From Codonopsis lanceolata (taxonomy: Eukaryota > Streptophyta > Magnoliopsida > Asterales > Campanulaceae), in the NCBI GenBank assembly GCA_013146195.2, contig CM028381.1, forward strand, positions 94,257,255-94,321,254: a stretch of DNA of 64,000 nucleotides. The letters are read 5' to 3'. The notes beneath the pieces were generated by a model that did no database searches, was not told the origin of the DNA, and saw nothing but the letters and a program-made list of their open reading frames with translations. Below, one piece after another: positions 12,421 to 24,130 of the stretch (position 1 is the first letter of the stretch; each line of letters begins with the position of its first letter). The position numbers and the translations under genes are program-made.

Positions 12421-13491
12421 TTCATTTTGACAGTCTCGGGACTTTTCTGGAGCAGTGGATTCTTTCTCGAGTATAGGACCAACGTATTCCACACCTTTCG
12501 ACTCCCGGGATGGTCCCAGGCGCGAAGGGCCTATACTCTTTCCGGGATCCACCATCTGAAATGATCTAGGTCGAGCATCTGAGAATTATAAGTCAGCCCC
12601 TGTTTATTATTTATATTTATATTATTATTATTATTTTGTGCGCACTCATTATTTTTTTTTTTGAACTTGCGCATTTTTTTTGACATATTTATACATTTTT
12701 CTTTTGATTTTTTTTTTTTTTTGACAGGGCGCTCATAATTCAGAAATGCAAAAACCGGTCGGTCTGTGAAGTGTCCTCAAAAACTATATGCATTCTAACG
12801 TTGGCTTATGCGGGGTAGGCGGCCATGGTGTAGGAGTAACGATTCGGAATATTCTATATGCGTGCACGTGTGTGCGGTATCTAAAAGCATAAAGCCTTTA
12901 TTTATTTTACGATATATAAAGAAAAAATAAAACATATTTGGCTGTCTTCTTTGTTATGTGTGGATTTTCTCGGCTTTTTATTTTTTGGCGCAAGCAAGCA
13001 AGCACACCATTTTAAGAAATAGAAAGAAAAGTGGGGAAACTATCTATCCCTATTAATTACAAATTTTGGTCCTATGTTCCCAAAATAAAATGACAGAATG
13101 AATGCAGATATGTATAAATGTACAGAATAAAGTGAAAAAGAAAATGAACTGAAATAAATAATAAATATAGAGTCGGAAGTAAAGCCCCAGCTCTTTTGTT
13201 GTGCTGCCAGGAATTTATTTTAATATATATAATATATATCATTATTTTTTTTCGAATTTTTTTTTATATCATATTTTTTTTGAAATTTTTTTATACTCTT
13301 AAACATGCGTAATGTTATCGGAAGCTGGCTGCAAGATGGAGGATCATATCCACAAATATAGCCACGGCCGTATGAGAACACTTTATTCAAATGCATAAAT
13401 TAATATGACATGCATACTGCAGCCAGAAACAAATAAAAACAAAAAAAGTTTTATTTTACGAGTCTAGCCCTCCATTTTATTTAAAATAAAA
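12421..13491 (-). other. 5' leader of copy A
   Basis: This is a non-coding leader between the primer site and gag, with AT-rich and T-tract DNA (about 12600-12720 and 13210-13290). I see no gene here on either strand. Confidence 0.5.
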
Positions 13492-13510
13492 CAACTCCCA
13501 GGAGTCGCCA
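13492..13510 (-). other. Primer binding site of copy A
   Basis: The minus strand reads TGGCGACTCCTGGGAGTTG, three bases after the LTR end. It starts with TGG, complementary to a tRNA 3' CCA end. TGGCGACTCC-type sites are known in Ogre/Tat elements, where an Arg tRNA is the reported primer. The identity of the tRNA is inferred, not checked. Confidence 0.65.
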
Positions 13511-13513
13511 CCG

Positions 13514-15317
13514 TGAGGTTCGGGGCGTGCCCGCGCCCAGCGCCCTTGGATAGGGGAGTGCGGCGTGCGGATGCGGGACACCACTACTCTCGTTCCACCC
13601 TCCCTTGTTTAGGGGAAGACGAAATCAAAAGTGCGAGAGGAGTGCTGTCTATATTAGCACGTTGGAATGTGCCTTGGTTGCCTTGAGTGGATTTTGTATC
13701 CAATATGGGAACTGATGGTTTCCCGCATCAAGTTATCCCTTGTTTAGGGGATACCAGGATATGGGAATGCATTACCCTTTCATTCACATTTTCCCTTTTT
13801 TAGGGGAAAACGGAAAAGTGCAAAAAAGGATATTGCGACGCCCCCACTATGGATTTATTAAAAATATAGCCTTATGGCCCATTTAGATTATTATGGGAGC
13901 TTTGGGTTTCCCGCATCAAGTTATCCCTTGTTTAGGGGATACCATGATATGTGAATGCATCACCCCTCCATTCCCATATCTCCCTTTTTTAGGGGAGAAC
14001 GAGAAAGTGCAAAGAGGGAATGTTGCGAGGCCCCACTGAATCCAAAAGTTTTAGAGTCGCCATCTTTATTTTAAAGCAAATAAAGCAAAACCAAAGAAAA
14101 GAAAAATAAACCAGAGAAAAAGAAAACGGGTTCGGAGGCTAAGTTACGAGTTGGGAAGGTGCTAGACACCCAACTCGCCCTTTCGGTCTCGAAAATGGTT
14201 TTTGGCTGAAGTATGCTTATTGTCATATTTATTTCGCAAATAAATAAGGTATTAAAATGACATGGAAATTTAAACAAATACATTCGTGGCCACATTATTT
14301 ACGGACTCGCAGCCGTTTCCTTCCAATAATTACAGACATATTTAAGAATATTTGGCCATTATAACGACTCTTTTACATAATATTTCATATTCTAATCCGG
14401 ACAGCACAACAGCTTATATGGGCTACATTGCGCCGGATTTAAATAACAACTTTTAAAAATAAATAAAAGACTAAATAAATAAATAAATAAAATGCGCCCT
14501 TAAAGGTATTACCTTTTAGAGCGGCGGTGTGCTCGCTCTGTCCTTCAGGGAGAGGGAGTCTTTTTGTTGTTTGTGTGGTTGTTGTTTTGATTTGGGCAGA
14601 ATGACTGCTTTATTTTTGAGGGTTTGGGCTTATCAACTCGGGCGAGTGATGCGACTTATTTGGGTAGGTTTTGGCCTTTTGGTTGGGCGGAACCTAGACT
14701 TAATTTTTTGACTTTTCAGCTCGTTACTCGGGCAGAGTAACGACTTACTTTGGGATTTTTGGACTGGGGAAGTGAGGTGGATACCTAACAACTAGGCTAG
14801 GGACCACTTATAACCTATGTGTTTTGATTTTGGCAGAGTTTGGATGGGGTTTGGAGACTCTAGGGGCTTCCACTCACCTATCTCGCACCTCTCGTACCAA
14901 TAGTATCGGTAGAGCAACAGAGCTTCGCTGCGATTAAAAATCGCGGAGGAAAATAATGTGTCGAAATGAGAGGCCGGAGGCCTCTATTTATAGTGAAGGC
15001 CGAGGACACACTGGGAATTTGTGAGTTTCTTCCTCTGCATCAGCCGCTTGTACCGCGTGCATCAAGACTTGTACCATTTCATTGTGGGAGAGACGAATAG
15101 TGGCAGGCATGGTGCGGCAAGGACTCCTTGGTGCGGCACCATGCTTCTTCCCATCTTCTGATTTTTTGCACTTTCCCTCCCTGCAGTTCACTGTTTCGCG
15201 CATACTGCTTTTCCTTTCGCATTTTTGACTCCTGTAACTTGACATTTGTTAAGTTTTAACAGTTCTTGATATTTTATGTTAGTCACATACCAGGAGTACG
15301 AAATTGAGGTGTCTACA
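13514..15317 (-). repeat. 5' LTR of copy A
   Basis: It runs TGTAGACACC (at 15317) to CCTCA (at 13514), about 1.8 kb, and aligns with the solo LTRs at 25356-27176 and 49870-51836 over its length. A CTATAAATA promoter box lies on the minus strand near 14980. Inside it, AGATGGCGACTCT (minus strand, near 14060) looks like a second primer-site motif, followed by ~190-base repeat units. Confidence 0.82.
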
Positions 15318-16530
15318 GTTGGCTGGAAGTTGTCAGCATGCTCATGCTCATCCTTAATATCTAAGATTTCAGCTGGAGGAATTGAAAATGAAGGATTGTT
15401 TTGAGTTGAACTACCATTGTTTCCTGTCTCAAAAATCTCAAAATTGTCAGTAACATCAGGAGCCTTAGCAGACTCAAGTAAATTAAATTCATCAAAAGTG
15501 ATATGCATAGATTCAACAATTGTTTGAATTTTTCTATTATAAACTCTATAAGCTCTACTATGTTTGGCATAGCCAACAAAAATACCTTCATTAGCCTTTT
15601 CATCAAATTTACCTCTGTGGTCACTACCATTGTAATGAATGAAGCATTTGCACCTAATTTTTTTAAAGAAAGCAATGTTGGGTGTTCTTCCTCTCCATAA
15701 TTCATAGTGAGTCTTTCCATGAAACTTGTTTATGAGAGATCTGTTTTGAGTGAAACATGCTGTGTTGACAACTTCTGCCCAAAAATATTTTGGTAATTTT
15801 GCTTCATCTGGCGTTGTTTTACCTACTTCAATCAGTGTCCTGTTCTTCCTTTCAGCTACACCATTTTGCTGAGGTGTTCTAACTGCTGAGAAATTATGAT
15901 CAATGCCATGATCATCACAGTATGTATCCATGCCAAGGTTTTTGAATTTTGTACCATTATCAGATCTAACACTTATGATCTCACATTCTTTTTGAGTTTG
16001 AAGATTTCTGAATAGGGAAGTGGGAATGCCATAAGTTTCATCATTGGATTGCATCATTTCAACCCAAGTATACCTTGAGTAATCATCCACAACAACCAGA
16101 GTATATCTGTTTCCTCCCAAACTTGCAGTTGTAATGGGACCAAATAAATCCATATGAAGTAGTTCAAGAATCCTTTTGGTTGAAAGACATGGCTTAGGTT
16201 TGAAAGAAGCTTTTGTTATTTTTCCTAAAATGCAAGCATCACACTTTTTATCAGTAGGAAAATTTATGGATGGTAGGCCTTTCACCAAATCTTCTTTAGA
16301 AAGTGTTGAAAGATATTTAAAGTTCAAATGTGACATTCTTTTGTGCCAAAGTCATGAAGTTTTTGAAGTATCATTTGCTACTAAACAAATTTGAGTATTG
16401 TTGTTAAAAGAAACTAAATCAATAGCAAAAACATTTCTTTTTCGAGAACCAGTAAGTAAAACTTCATTTGTGATGATGTTTTTGATAAAACAGTGAGTAG
16501 AAGAGAAAGAGCAGCTCATACCTTTATCAC
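15318..16530 (-). pseudogene. Copia integrase, truncated
   Basis: The pre-integrase zinc-binding part reads LWHKRMSHLN with CDACILGK. The core has LLHMDLFGP, VVVDDYSRYTW, VRSDNGTKF and GVAERKNRTL, which supply the D, D and E catalytic positions. The frame from 16336 is open through integrase, but an in-frame TGA lies just upstream of LWHKRMSHLN (near 16352). The frame then runs into the LTR of copy A at 15317; the last ~40 codons of that open frame are LTR sequence and not integrase. Confidence 0.88.
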
Positions 16531-16537
16531 AAAATTG

Positions 16538-16771
16538 TTAGATACTTAAGAGATTGTGTGTCAAACTTTGTACCAATAAGACATTTTCAATTTTTACAGA
16601 TCCTCTGATAATGGATCCATAACCTATAGTCTTTCCTTTTGAGTTGTCTCCAAAAATGACAGAAGGTCCTTTGGCTGAAATAATGTCAGTAAGAAGTTCA
16701 GCTGACCCAGTCATGTGTGCCGAGCATCCATCTAATAATATCCATATGTCGGTTGATTGATCATACGCCAT
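16538..16771 (-). pseudogene. Copia protease
   Basis: The frame reads DIWILLDGCSAHMTG, matching the copia protease signature W-x-L-D-S-G-C-S-x-H-M-T-G. Here the usual Ser of the D-S-G triad is missing in the pattern (LDG in place of LDSG), so the site is likely dead. It lies between gag and integrase on the same strand. Confidence 0.72.
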
Positions 16772-17753
16772 TAAGCATACGAAATATGAATATTTAAATC
16801 ATGGTACCCTTTATACTTTTGGGTCCAAAGGGTTAGTTTTCTTTGGTAGCCAAACTTGCCTAAAATTAGGCATCTTGACTCTGTCAGTAGGTTTAAATCT
16901 AAACATGCATTCATGAGACTGATGACCAAAAGTAGAACAAATATTGCATTTGTGATAACCAGGTTTATCAGTCATTTGAGGTGAATTCTTTGATTCCTTT
17001 TGACTCAGCTTAGAGGTCCTAGCAACAACAAAATTTATTGGTTTGAACTTGTTAGTTGTCTTTCTTCTGAATCCACCTCTTTTGTCATCTGACTGACATT
17101 TGTCAGTTGGGTGACGTTTGTCAGTTGTTGCATTGGCTGTCGGATTTTGAGGCTTGTAACCAGAAGACTGACAATTGTCATTATTCAACTTATCCCTTTT
17201 GTTAATGGACTTCTTAAGCTGATTCATGTTTTTGGGATATTTGAAAGGTACAACATTATAGACTAATCCCTTGTTCTTTTTGAGTAGAATTTTAGATTCA
17301 CCATTTGACTGTCTGATCTCACAGTTGTCATCAATTTTTTAATATCCAAGACCATGTTGGTCTTTATGATTCTTTTGTTGATTAATGATGGTCTCAACAA
17401 CAGCTTTTGACTTTGAGTAAGTATCAACAACATTGGTCAGTCGAAGATTTCTTTCTACAAGGTCAGCAATCTGGGCATCTGAGATTTTTGCTTGAATCTC
17501 ATGTTTTTCATTGATGCTTTTAAGTTGCAGCATTTCATTTTGCTGTACTTTATAAAGCTCGTTGATCTTTTGAAACTCACAGTTTTCATCAGAGATACGT
17601 TTAAAGTCACCAGATAAGGAAATATGAATTCTTTTAAGTGTTTCAAACTTGGAATACATTTCTTGCATTTGTTCCAGTAGATCATCAACACTTGAGTCAA
17701 TAACCTTCTTCTCCTGCCTTTTTGACATATTGCTTATTTTGATGTCAACAGTC

Positions 17754-19771
17754 TGATGTGCGCGAACGCAACACGGGTAAGATTACCCGGCCGTATCAAG
17801 TAATAAAGTTCGTAAGTACGAGTCGATCCCACGAGGAATGCGCGTAATTCTCACTCCAACTAAGTACCGAAATTGTGCTAACTAATTATATTTGAGCGAA
17901 AAGAAATTAAATTAAAATCTAAAAATATAAACAACCTAAGAAAGCAATTAAATCTAAACTAACGCGGATGTGGTTTGGCAACAACAAATCAAGATAAAAA
18001 TATAGGAACACATTATTTCTAGTCTAGCCGGTGTTTAATTTAATTCTCTTTTTGCTTTTCTTTAACTCAAGTCTTGGTAGTCGGATGCGCTATTTTATTC
18101 ACTACGTATAGCAAATCTAGCTATCTCTCAACCTTGCTACAGGCTCATATCATCGCAACACATAACACATGGGAGAAAATAACTGCATGTGTAAACAAGC
18201 ATCCAAAGACTATCTACGTGCGGTCTCCATTCGGTCTCACGCTACGCAAACTACTATTGTGATTTTTGGAATAACAGGAAGGGCTTTCGCTTCGTATCCT
18301 ATCATTCTAGTGATCATCTAATGGTTCGCTACACCATTAAAAGCATTAAGAACACACAATAATAACCAAGCGCATGGGTAATACTTCACAAAAAGAAACT
18401 CTCTATATTTTTCTACAATTTATGTTAGTAGCCGAGACAACTAAATTGGCTAACTACGGGCTCTCGCATCTTATAGTCAACCCTAATCTCCCCGACCTCG
18501 CGAATGGCTAAGGTGGTTCGATCGCGTGTCAAACCTAGTCTCATTACGGCTATCGGTGTGTGTCACAAAACACCAACTATTAAATTGATTGGTCCGAAAT
18601 AAATAGGTAGCTCTCGCGGATCCTAAATATTTCTAAAATCATTTAATTATTGACCAGATAATTAAAAGCATTAATTTCACAAAATTATAACCAACATGCT
18701 TGTGTACTAAATAAAGAAATAAATTAAATCAAAACACTACATTGGACATAGAAAATAATTGCATTTCCATAAATAAATTAAGCACCAACCAATTCAACAA
18801 TTACAAAATAAATCATCCCAAGAATATACAACAATTTATCAAAACATAGGTTGAAAGAATTAAACCAATGTTGCTCGAATCCGGGGTTGAAATCTTTTCC
18901 ATTTGCGTCCTTGGCCCTTGAAATGATGTTCCAAACCTTCAAGTTGATCAAGCTTCAAGGAATTGGAAGAGATTTTTGGTGAAATGGGGCTGGTGCCCCA
19001 TTTAGGGCTTGCACCCGAAATGGGGCTTGTTAATTTTCGAAAATGAGGTTACTGGAAACAAAATGGAGGAGGCAGCAAGAGGGCCGAACCGACAGGGGTA
19101 TTTTCGGCAAAGCAATGGAGAAATAAGGGCTGAAAGGGAAAGAAAAATAAGACTGGGTCGCGGCTGGCAAACGGGGCAGACCAAGGAGGAAGCGCGGGTC
19201 GCCCGGGTGGAGAATGGGCTGAGGATGAGAGAGGAGGTGGGTGGAAACGCGGGCTGATGGGGCAGAATGGACCAAGACAGACACGGGTCAGACCCGGATC
19301 CAGGAGCTTCACGCGGGTCGCGTAGTGGGCAGGAGGCGGCTGCACTTGACACGTGGCTCCATCAGGAGCTCGACAACGCGCCTGGGCTTTTCTGCAATTG
19401 CGGCGACTTCCCCTTAAGTTCTAACATTTGCTCCGGTACCCCTGGTATTTCAGAAATTTGCACCGCCTTCCAGCCTCCTTCCAGGTTTGCATTTAAGTCC
19501 TCAGTTAGCTTTTTTCAGCCTCCGTTAGCCTCTGAATGCCTAGGAACCTTGACAGACTTAATGTACATTGACCAAATACTTTCCAAATTAACTTTTATGT
19601 CCGGAATTGCCTCGAACTTCGTGCTAAACACCGTATAAAAGATCGATTATGCATGAAAACCTACATTAAGCACAAAAACACAAAAAATATTTTCAAAGCA
19701 TAATTAATTCAAAAATAGCACAAAATAAAAGAAAATTTCCGGGAAAATTCGTGGAAATTTTGCGCTCATCA
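17754..19771. mobile_element. Solo LTR of an unidentified element inside copia gag
   Basis: The 2018-bp block is bounded by TGATGTGCGC and GCGCTCATCA, near-perfect inverted ends of TG..CA type. It is flanked by a perfect 5-bp duplication CAGTC (17749-17753 and 19772-19776). No pol motifs are inside; the short frames near 19000-19640 are GC-rich shadows without family motifs. A solo LTR is the simplest reading; a non-autonomous element is possible. Orientation is uncertain; the motif near 17820 (GTACGAGTCGATCCCACGAG) suggests the 3' end is on the left, that is, minus strand. Confidence 0.75.
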
Positions 19772-20726
19772 CAGTCCGAGGAGAAGTTGACTTGACTTTT
19801 CTTTCTGACTGACTTATGATTCCTTGTCCATAGAAACCATTTCCTATTTTTTTAAACACAAACTAATCAGGTTTGATGACCTTTGTCAGCTTGGGGTTTT
19901 TAATAGGTGAGCTTGACAGCTCATTATCAGACTCATTTGAATATTTTGGACTGGGAAAATCATTCTCTGAATCATATGTAGTTGATTCTGCAACAAGACA
20001 CATATTTGCTTCTTGCACAAAATCAACAGATTCGTTTTCAGAATCTGTTTCAATCCATGTTGCAAGATTTTGATTTTCAGCAACCAAACCATTTTGTTTT
20101 TCAAAATTTCGGGGAGCTCTTTTGTAAAATTCATTTTTGGTAAAAAGACAATTTGAAGCAAAGTGACCAGGTTTTCTATAATTAAAGCATAACAATTTTT
20201 CTTTCTCATCCTTGTCTTCATTTGTTTTGAAGTAAGGCTTTTGAAAGTTTGAAGTAGAAGGTCTTTGAAAGCTTGAGGAAGGTTTTTGAGGATTTGAGGA
20301 AGATTTTTGAAAATTTGCAGAAGGTTTTTGGAAGTTCCTTTTAAAAGATTTAAACTTTCTAAATTGTCTAGCAAAAGCAGCAAATTCATCTTCATCAAAG
20401 TCATCATCTGACAGAGATGTAGAAGTTTTAGATGTCTCTTCTTCGGCTTGCAAAGAGATACCTTTAAAATTTTTCTCAATTTCTCGAGTTTTGAGTACTT
20501 TTTTTCATAAATTTTGAGACTTGCAACATGACTACGTATATGAGTTTTGTTCAAATCTCTTGCTTCCTTTATGGCAGTGACCTTAACATGTCATCTACTT
20601 CCCAAGCTACTAAGAAAACGCATATTCAGATCTTTCATACTATAAACTTTACCAAGAGAAGAACATCTATTACTTACCTCGAGAAATCTATCGTAGTCAT
20701 TTTTTAATGATTCTTTTGGGTCCTTG

Positions 20727-20804
20727 TTTTTTTTGAAATAGGGACGGTACCCTGCGAGATTTTATTAATTAGAAAAAAGATTACAAACTTGAGGAGGACA
20801 ACCA
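20727..20804 (-). mobile_element. 78-bp LINE 3'-end fragment
   Basis: On the minus strand the block contains CTCGCAGGGTACCGTCCC then TATTTCAAAAAAAA, the typical 3' terminus and A-tail of plant LINEs. It is flanked by long direct repeats (20681-20726 and 20805-20851, starting GAGAAATCTATCGTAGTCAT), which I read as a ~46-bp target-site duplication. It is a strongly 5'-truncated LINE insertion in the copia gag. Confidence 0.62.
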
Positions 20805-21393
20805 GAGAAATCTATCGTAGTCATTTTTTAATGATTCTTTTTGGGTCCTTGTTTTTTTTTTGGGGTCCTTGTTGAATGCATCAAACTCTTGTATACAGTC
20901 ATAGAGTTAGTTGTCCTTGGTGTTTTGGTCTCCTTCGACATATTCAACAAGAGCATCCCAAATTTCTTTGGCAGTAACACAGTCATATATTTGTTTGTAG
21001 TTTTCATCAGGAACAGCACTTAATAGAATGTGCACAACTCTGGCATCTAGTCCATCAGTAATTTTATCTTTCTCAGTCCACTCTGATTGAGGCTTGATGA
21101 CATATTCTTCAATGTCAGGAACAAGAGGATTTATGGTATCATCATCTGCAGAAGAAGATTTACCAACTTTAGTATTGATTTTCATTGGTTGTATAGGACC
21201 ACTTCTTACATATTCCATTAATCGTTTATCTATATTGTTCATATATCTTCTAATTCTTTCTTTCCAAATATCAAAGTGATCTTCATAAAAAATGGGTACT
21301 TCAGTAACATTGTTTGATTGAAAAGCTTTTAAGGTTGCCATGATCGAGCCTTCAAGTTGTTAGGCCTGGAAAAATAATTTTTTTATAAGTTAG

Positions 21394-21405
21394 GCTCTGA
21401 TACCA
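21394..21405 (-). other. Copia primer binding site
   Basis: The minus strand reads TGGTATCAGAGC, the standard copia site complementary to the initiator Met tRNA. It lies two bases inside the LTR edge at 21408. Confidence 0.9.
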
Positions 21406-21407
21406 AT

Positions 21408-22440
21408 TGTAAGTCCAGTTGGCAACTGACAAAGCTAGAGGGGGGGTGGATAGCTATTTAAAAACTTTGAGGGTTGACCTGTAAAACTTTGAAAGTTTGC
21501 AGCAGAATTTGTAAATTTGTCAGTCAGCTGATACTAGGTCAGCTGGCTGAAGTTTTAGAGAAGCTGAAGCTAGTGAAGATATGTCAGCTGGCCAGCTGAC
21601 ACAACAGTTTTCAAAAATAGCTTTTAAGATAGATCACTGAGTACAAGGAAGGAACTGACGAACAATTTAACAAAACAACTAAATAAACAGATTATGTAAG
21701 TGACTAATTGACACTTAAGTAGATTAAGACTTCTTAAGTGTTAGATCAGTTTATAAGAGCTGACGAGATAACTGACAAGAGAATTGAAGTGGTTCACAGT
21801 AAAACTGCTACGTCCACTACCAAGTTGGCCAGACTAGGATTTTTGAAGTGCACTAATTTTATTAAAAATTTAATTGATCTCTAATGAATCAGTGTACAAC
21901 AACAGACCAGTGTTTATGGAGAATGGTTGAATAACAATCAAACTCGTGAGACAAACTTGACTGATTTCTAAAGAGTATAAAATGAATCACTCAGTGTTTG
22001 TCTAAGTAACTAGAAAGAAATATTCAAGGAAAAGTATTTAGCTAAAGTTTTTCAAGAAGACTAAGGCACAAAGAGAATTTCTTTGAGATTAGAATGCTTC
22101 AGACTTCTATATTTTCTAACTGTACTCCAAATGATTCCTGAGGGTATATATATAGAAGAACTTGAAGAACATCCCGTCAGGAACACATTTGAATTTGAAA
22201 TGTGTTTGGAAATGTATACGTATCTTCACAAGATCACACGGATCCTGTTGGAAAGATATCTTACAGAGTATCTACCAAAAACACAAAATGAGAAGGTGTC
22301 AGTACAAGGGAATGTTCAAGTAAATGAGTTAAACAAGCTGACACTATAACATTATGATCAACTGAAACAAGTAACTGACAAAGAATTTAAATCACAAGCT
22401 GACCAAAATGAAATAACTTAAAAGTTCTTGGCTGACAACA
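21408..22440 (-). repeat. Copia 5' LTR
   Basis: The minus strand starts TGTTGTCAGCC (22440) and ends GGACTTACA (21408), with TGT..ACA ends and about 1.03 kb length. A TATATATA box lies on the minus strand near 22145-22156. The inner edge is secure because of the primer site. The outer edge is set by the TG end only, since the partner LTR is outside the window. The plus-strand frame at 22083-22349 is a shadow. Confidence 0.7.
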
Positions 22441-22471
22441 AGTGGAATGATTTTAAGCAAATTTTATTTCA

Positions 22472-22745
22472 GTATGCCCCCTGGCCCCCTGATGTATTAT
22501 TTATTTAACCACACAAGTTCACGAGTCAACTTAGAGTTTAGTGATGCAAAGGCAAGAGTTGAACCACATAGATAAGTAACAATTAAGTAATTAAATTGGT
22601 AAAAGAAACTCTTAAACTAAGGAGGGTTTTGATTTCATTAAAACTAATTTAATAAACTAAATTAACTAAATAACACTCCAATTAATTAACAACAGTAGAT
22701 TATCAGAAAATATCGAGAGCAACAATTCAAACCACGAAGATCAGA
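22472..22745 (+). repeat. Left copy of a ~260-bp direct repeat
   Basis: This matches 28218-28500 almost base for base, from CCCCTGATGTATTATTTATT through AACCACGAAGATCAGATTA. It has no coding sign. The two copies bracket the whole 22.7-28.2 kb block, so that block is either an insertion that duplicated its border or part of a segmental duplication. Confidence 0.75.
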
Positions 22746-22747
22746 TT

Positions 22748-24007
22748 ATGGAAACACAAATATGCATCGGAAGTTGAAACACTTTGTTTTATTATATTTT
22801 TCTTAGTTTTATACTAAACATTTAATTAACAATGCATTGAAAATTGGAACACTTTGTTTTGTTACATTTTCTTTATATATACGATGACAAATGTGATTAG
22901 CACATCCAAATATAGCAAGATCCCTTCAAAATACACTTGCCAAAAATAGGAAGATATATATAATGACAAATGTAATTTGGTTATCTCAAGATTGCTAGAT
23001 AACCACTGTAACTACTTACAAAATAAGGATACTATTTACATATGATCACATATACAAGTATTGATAAGTAAATTAAAAAAAAACATAAGAAGTTGTTAAG
23101 AAATTAAAGACTATCAATCTAAGAAGGAATGTCTTTTCTCTTTTTACCAATATGCAAGGGAAACAAGACTAGCAATCTAAAAACTCAACAAACATTGCTT
23201 ACTCAGCCATAAATGTGCTTCCTCTTTGAATATTAATTTACTTGTGAGTTTTGTCAAGACAAATTCTATCCATAAGAGCTAAAGAACAAGTACATAGTGA
23301 AATATAATTTGATGAACAACTATGAATCTTTAAAGTTTGTCATGTCTAATTTGATACTCAACAAACATTGTTTATTCAGCAATAAATGTGTTTTCTCCTT
23401 GAATATAAATGCTCTGTGAAAGCTTTTGTTGTCTATAACCACATAATTTCACTACCAATAGTAGTAGCATCAGTTATGACATACTGGATTAGTGTACTTT
23501 TAAAGATCAACAAGGTTCTGGTGAGAGGTGACAACACCATCATTACCGGATTCCATTTTCGCTCATTGACATTGGAAGATGACTATGGACAAGTAAATCG
23601 TAGTTTAATTGCTTTGGGAACATGTACGATGGCTGTAGAAGGGTGTGATTATGTATATGAGCGAGTAGCCGAGTATATCATACTCTGTGAGAGGTACAAT
23701 GAATTGAGAGTAATCATAGTCTAAATGTTTATTTTATTGTCTATTGAATTGAGCTTAAATATTTGTAGATATAGTTGTAATAATTAAGTACATAAATTAT
23801 CAGTGTCACATCATTTGGGTGACACTATTAATGAAAGGGTTTTTGAGTTGGGGACATTTAGGTCATTTCAGGGGAGGGGTGACCGTTGGAAGTATGTAAT
23901 TTGAGTTGCATTTCTTTGGTTTATCGTTATTTTAATTTGTTATACATTGATTAATATAGATTATATGAGTTTTGTTATGTGAGAGTGATAGTAGTAGTAA
24001 TCGCACA

Positions 24008-24010
<3 letters not shown>
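22748..24010 (+). repeat. Duplicated unit 1 with a 112-codon reading frame
   Basis: The unit starts AACACAAATATGCATCGGA and contains a frame at 23386-23724 beginning MCFLLEYKCSVKAFVVYN and ending YNELRVIIV. The frame is repeated with few changes in unit 2 (24773-25111). I do not recognise the product: it has one hydrophobic stretch (SLPIVVASVMTYWISVLL) and then a charged part (RGDNTIITGF). The tail (23720-24005) matches 27494-27780. Within the unit, two ~60-base segments starting ACTCAACAAACATTG also resemble each other. This may be captured sequence in a mobile element. Confidence 0.55.
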
Positions 24011-24091
<81 letters not shown>

Positions 24092-24096
24092 AATAA
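24008..24096. repeat. (TA)n/(ATA)n microsatellite
   Basis: About 68 bases of TA repeats followed by about 20 bases of ATA repeats separate the two duplicated units. Confidence 0.9.
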
Positions 24097-24130
24097 CAAG
24101 CGTGATTTTCCCGTCTAAATGTTTTCCATA

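Larger units (their letters stand above)
1..15317 (-). mobile_element. Ty3/gypsy Tat-like retrotransposon, copy A
   Basis: Reading the minus strand, the order is 5' LTR (15317-13514), primer site, gag, protease, RT, RNase H, additional RNase H, integrase, an antisense PMD gene, polypurine tract and the start of the 3' LTR (250-1). Two RNase H domains plus an antisense gene between integrase and 3' LTR are known features of the Tat/Ogre group. The right LTR edge cuts a copia integrase reading frame at 15317/15318, so A inserted into that copia element. Frameshifts and stops occur in every domain, so this copy is dead. The far end of the 3' LTR is outside the window, so the target duplication cannot be checked (right flank GTTGG). 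Confidence 0.88.
16811..21341 (-). pseudogene. Copia gag, interrupted
   Basis: It starts MATLKAFQSNNVTEVPIFYE at 21341; this and the following YEDHFDIWKERIRRYM form a UBN2-type copia Gag N-terminus. A second part (20560-19863) has DEDEFAAFARQFRKFK and a knuckle LCFNYRKPGHFASNC in which the second Cys is Tyr. A predicted coiled coil follows (17728-17339), then an intact CX2CX4HX4C knuckle CNICSTFGHQSHEC (about 16900-16950). The solo LTR at 17754-19771 and a frameshifting LINE fragment near 20700-20850 split it. Without the insertions it would be roughly 830 codons, long for copia but usual for Sirevirus-type Gags. Confidence 0.75.
15318..22440 (-). mobile_element. Ty1/copia retrotransposon (Sirevirus-like), 5' part
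   Basis: On the minus strand: LTR (22440-21408), Met-tRNA primer site, a long gag, protease and integrase. Integrase is cut at 15318 by gypsy copy A, so RT, RNase H and the 3' LTR lie beyond the left edge of the window. The long gag with two separated zinc-knuckle-like motifs suggests the Sirevirus group; this is a guess from architecture. It carries two later insertions: a solo LTR (17754-19771) and a LINE fragment (20727-20804). Confidence 0.82.

Noticed and set aside
15188..15317. Last ~40 codons of the open copia integrase frame
   Set aside because: This part lies in the LTR of gypsy copy A and is a chance read-through, not integrase.
19009..19638. Overlapping frames on both strands in the solo LTR
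   Set aside because: GC-rich stretch with open frames in several phases, none with a family motif.
17754..19771. Idea that this insert is a DNA transposon
   Set aside because: The ends are near-inverted, but TG..CA termini and a 5-bp duplication fit an LTR better and no transposase was seen.
22083..22349. 88-codon plus-strand frame
   Set aside because: Lies antisense within the copia LTR; no motif or support.
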